A stretch of 64,000 bases of DNA. Origin: Prinia subflava. Lineage: Eukaryota; Chordata; Aves; Passeriformes; Cisticolidae. Under the pieces are notes generated by a model. That model made no database searches. It saw nothing but the letters and a program-made list of their open reading frames with translations, and was not told the DNA's origin. The number at the start of each line of letters is the position of its first letter. Position 1 is the stretch's first letter. The translations under genes were made by a program, and so were the position numbers. Location of the stretch: the NCBI RefSeq assembly GCF_021018805.1, contig NC_086253.1, forward strand, positions 9,178,735-9,242,734, given 5' to 3'. This document shows, piece after piece, positions 60,801-64,000 of this stretch.

Positions 60801-63800
60801 AGCTGACAACACTGTTTTGAATCAGAAAATCTGCTGTGTGTCTTAATGCTTAAATTAAAAATTGTTCCTTTTCATGAAACTGCAGAACATCATCTGCTAC
60901 TGTAAATCAGCTCAGCTGAGGAGTTGGGGGGAAGAGTTTAGATGATTCTAATTACCTGGAAGAATTGGTTGTCTTTATTTTGGCCCTAAGAATATGTGAC
61001 ATACTGAATTTCAGATTGTACTGGGGTATTTACCTTGGTTCTTAGATCTCCGAGTCGGAGAGAAAGCATTTGTCATTTCTGAGCTGAGTGTGGTTTATTT
61101 TAGTGGCAATTGTGTAAGGAGCCTTTCAAAACCTGAATGGTAGAATGATTATTATGAGATACCTGGTGAAAGATGAGGCAGTGAAGGCTGATGTTATGCA
61201 TTGTATGATGTACCTAGCATCAGTTCACAGGTGTGTTTGTTTAGGGTTCTGTGCTCTGAAATCAGGGGATGCTTTGACCCCACTGTTAAGTTGGAGGAAT
61301 ACATCCTGTGACATTTGCATATGGTGTTTTTGTTTTTCATGAATGATTGTTTTTAGTTCCTGTCTTCTAACTCCTCCACCATTCTGGCTGTGTTTATCAA
61401 ATACACTGGATTAAAATGGGTTTCAGAGGCAATTTGCTATGTCTGGTGTAGCCATTTCCTCTGGCTGGTGGAATTCTTCAGCCTGGTCCTGGCTCCTGCT
61501 GTGAAAAGTCCTGTATCATGAACCAGGAGTGTTCTCTGACGCTACTTCAGTGTCTGTCTGTGAGGCCTCTTCAGTACCTTAGATGAACTCATCACTTCAG
61601 CAATATTCATAAGCATTGGTGTCCATCTTTCCATCTGAGTTTCTTATACAGCTCTCCCTAGAGGGTTTGCTGCTGCAGTCTCTCTCTCTCTGCAGATTGT
61701 CACTATATTTATCCCTACAAAATCTCTATGAAATAATGAAATGCTTCTCCCTGTGTAGAAACCAGTGCTTCTGAATTTTACCTGTCACATTTATGGAAGT
61801 ATGAAATAATTTTGTTTGTTCTGCAGCCATCATGCCAATCTTTGAGGAACCCTAAGGAACTCAAACCTTATGAAATTAGTAAGAAATGGTAAGACAAACC
61901 CAAACCCTCTATCTGATGGAGGTGGCAGAGTGTCTTTATTTCATTTATGTGTTATAACTTGTAGTTTTGGGCATATCTCTGTAATCACAAGCTGTCTAGC
62001 TGATACTGATGTTAGGACAGTTTAGGAGGGTTTGGTGTTGTGTGCCTTCAGACTTTGCTATAGATTTGGAGTGAGTGTTTCTGCTCTGGGCCAGCTGTAC
62101 ATTCTCCTGACTTATATTTTTGTCTAGCAAGTATTGAAGCTTGGCTTGTAGCAATGCCTGGAGACAGACACAAACATCACTGCTGTGTTTCCACCAGGTA
62201 TTTTATATGCCTTGCATGGTATTGCATAGCTTCTTCCTCTAGAATTCTGTCTGAATACTTCTGTGCATAATGAGATATGTGTGTCATGTTGAAAGGATGT
62301 TGTTTAGGTTGAAAAGTTAAGCTCCTCACTGTTAAGGAAGTGAAAGATTTACTGTTGCTCATGCCATCTTGATTGTACCCACACACGTGTCTCTCTTGTG
62401 CACTGAATGAGACAGAGGTCCCATGGAAAAATTGCTGTGTGACCATGTAATTGCATTACAGTCCAGCTGTTCAGCACACTCCTAGTGTGCCTGCCCAGTG
62501 TGTAGTACTTCTAGGTCTGGTTTTGAAAAGCAAACGACGAGAGCAAATCATGTCCCTTGTTGCTGTGTCAGTTTGCTGTGGGCTCATGTATTATCAGTAG
62601 CAGAGCTTGAAATTTGACCCTTCAGTGTTGCAACTGAGACTCCACCATCTGAATTTCTGCTGCCTGGCAGATTTATCCAGCTACTAATGGCTCTTGTGGT
62701 AGGGAACTCAGCCCAGCTTTTCTTTCTCTGCCATGAGTGGACATCTTCTGAGTATGCTGTAGGCAAGCTGTGTCATTTTTGGAGGTAATGGTCACGTTCT
62801 GATGTTCGTGGTTGTGCTCTGGGTTGTGTGACAGGGAGCTCCTGGCTGCAGCAGCTGGGAAGCCCAGAGCAAGGAGCAGGAGATGCCTCTCAACAGAAAT
62901 ATATAAGAATCACAACTGCAGAGGCCTCTGTAAAAAATGTGTGAGAGAGAAGACAGCGACACAGATCCGGACTAGAATTAAACAATACTTTTGGTTGTTT
63001 CTCACCTCTTGTTTTTTAAACAAGACCCATAACTTGTAGATGAGCAGAGCTTGATTATCCCACAGGGATCTATTTTAAGGGGTGTATTTTAATGTGGCAC
63101 AACCCACGGCTTGCCAGTGCCACTGAAATTGCCAGCTTCATGCCTCATAAAATAGCTGATGTTTGGGCTTGGCTGAGCAAGTGGAGATGTTTCTGAACTG
63201 ACTTCAGCAATCTTTCTGTAGGGCAGCAGTTGGCTTGCAGCAGATGAAGTTGAGTAATCAGGAGTTTGTGGCTGAAATTGGAGCCCTACACATGAAACAT
63301 GCTATGTGCAGGAGTTTGTTTCATTTGGAGTTGTTAGGAAGGATCACAGAGATTCAAAATTTTGTACCTTTTGTTCTGAACCTGATTAGCTGCTGGGTGA
63401 AAGAGCCTATCAAGGCAGATGACTTTTAAAGGTTGCTCCATGTGCCTGTATTTATTGACCTTTCCTGGAAACTTGGTTTTTCTTATGGGAGCCTAAGCAT
63501 TCAAGCTTTAAACTTTACTGTGATTTAGAATAATAGAATAAGTCATAGTCTTTAATCCTTACAAGAAAAGTACTTTAACTGTCAGTTTCATTAGTGACTG
63601 GTTCCTTCTTGCTGAAATATCTGAGCTTTGCACAACTTTTTCTGTTCCATTTTCTAAAAGCACTTTAAACTTTTCTTTGTGACACTGATTTAAAAATTGT
63701 TATTCAGGATCTCTAATTGAGCCCTTTGGTCCTTTGTGAAGTTTCTGATAGTTCAAGTTAATTGTAATAAACTGTATTATGAACTGTAATCTGCTGCCTT

Positions 63801-64000
63801 CCTCTACATACAAACTATGTGAAGCAGTCAGAGTTTTGATGATATGCTACCAGATAGAGCAGGCAGGGAGTGTTTGTTTGTTGTTGTTGAAGTTTGCTTC
63901 ACAGTTCCTGCTTTTCAGGGACTCAAGGATTTTGAGCCCTGATTTTCATGGTTTCCTCTTGAAAAACTGGATGTTTAGCATAGTCTTGTTACCACATATT

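Larger units (their letters stand above)
47816..64000. other. DOK7 3' UTR and downstream DNA without a recognised gene
   Basis: I see no exon in these 16 kb on either strand. LRPAP1, which follows DOK7 on the opposite strand in human, would show an HNEL-ending exon on the minus strand; none was found. The region holds the minisatellite at 49067, a possible polyadenylation site at 51297, and simple repeats. Open frames at 53315-53744, 55890-56258 and 60365-60727 show no known domain and no consistent splice sites. Confidence 0.7.

Noticed and set aside
60000..64000. Possible 3' end of LRPAP1 on the minus strand, expected from human gene order
   Set aside because: I looked for the helical C-terminal exon ending in HNEL and did not find it. 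The gene probably lies to the right.

Overview
The window looks like nuclear DNA of a bird. Its coding exons are split by GT-AG introns, the background is AT-rich, a CpG island marks one promoter, and the only dispersed repeats I recognise are 3' ends of CR1 LINEs, the dominant avian retroposon. I cannot name the species. Almost all the DNA is intronic or intergenic; two protein-coding genes are supported, both on the + strand.

Positions 1-20626 hold the 3' part of HGFAC (hepatocyte growth factor activator). Seven exons between 8777 and 20626 encode the kringle domain, the activation region and the complete trypsin-like protease domain, ending in a stop codon. The summed exon length keeps a single open frame (366 residues plus one split codon). 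The signal peptide, fibronectin and EGF-like exons that precede the kringle in this family were not found in 1-8776 and probably lie to the left.

Positions 20627-24363 are the HGFAC 3' UTR and intergenic DNA. They end in an AT-rich block with homeodomain-type motifs, then a CpG island (about 23885-24750) that carries the DOK7 promoter and first exons. DOK7 (docking protein 7, the cytoplasmic activator of the muscle receptor kinase MuSK) is complete: seven exons from 24364 to 47815, 1647 nt, 548 codons plus stop. It has a PH domain, a PTB domain, and a serine-rich tail with two CRK-type tyrosine motifs. The order HGFAC then DOK7 on one strand matches human 4p16.3.

Positions 47816-64000 contain no exon I recognise. 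They hold a ten-copy 38-bp minisatellite (49067-49446), a plausible distal polyadenylation signal at 51297, and simple repeats. LRPAP1, the next gene in human, was not seen.

The two genes are not known to share a pathway: HGFAC is a secreted protease that activates pro-HGF, while DOK7 acts inside muscle at the neuromuscular synapse. I found no undescribed gene system. The observations most worth checking are at the DOK7 5' end: an adjacent E-box and N-box, an out-of-frame upstream ATG, and a 127-bp first intron with a poor donor. The minisatellite is the next most notable.
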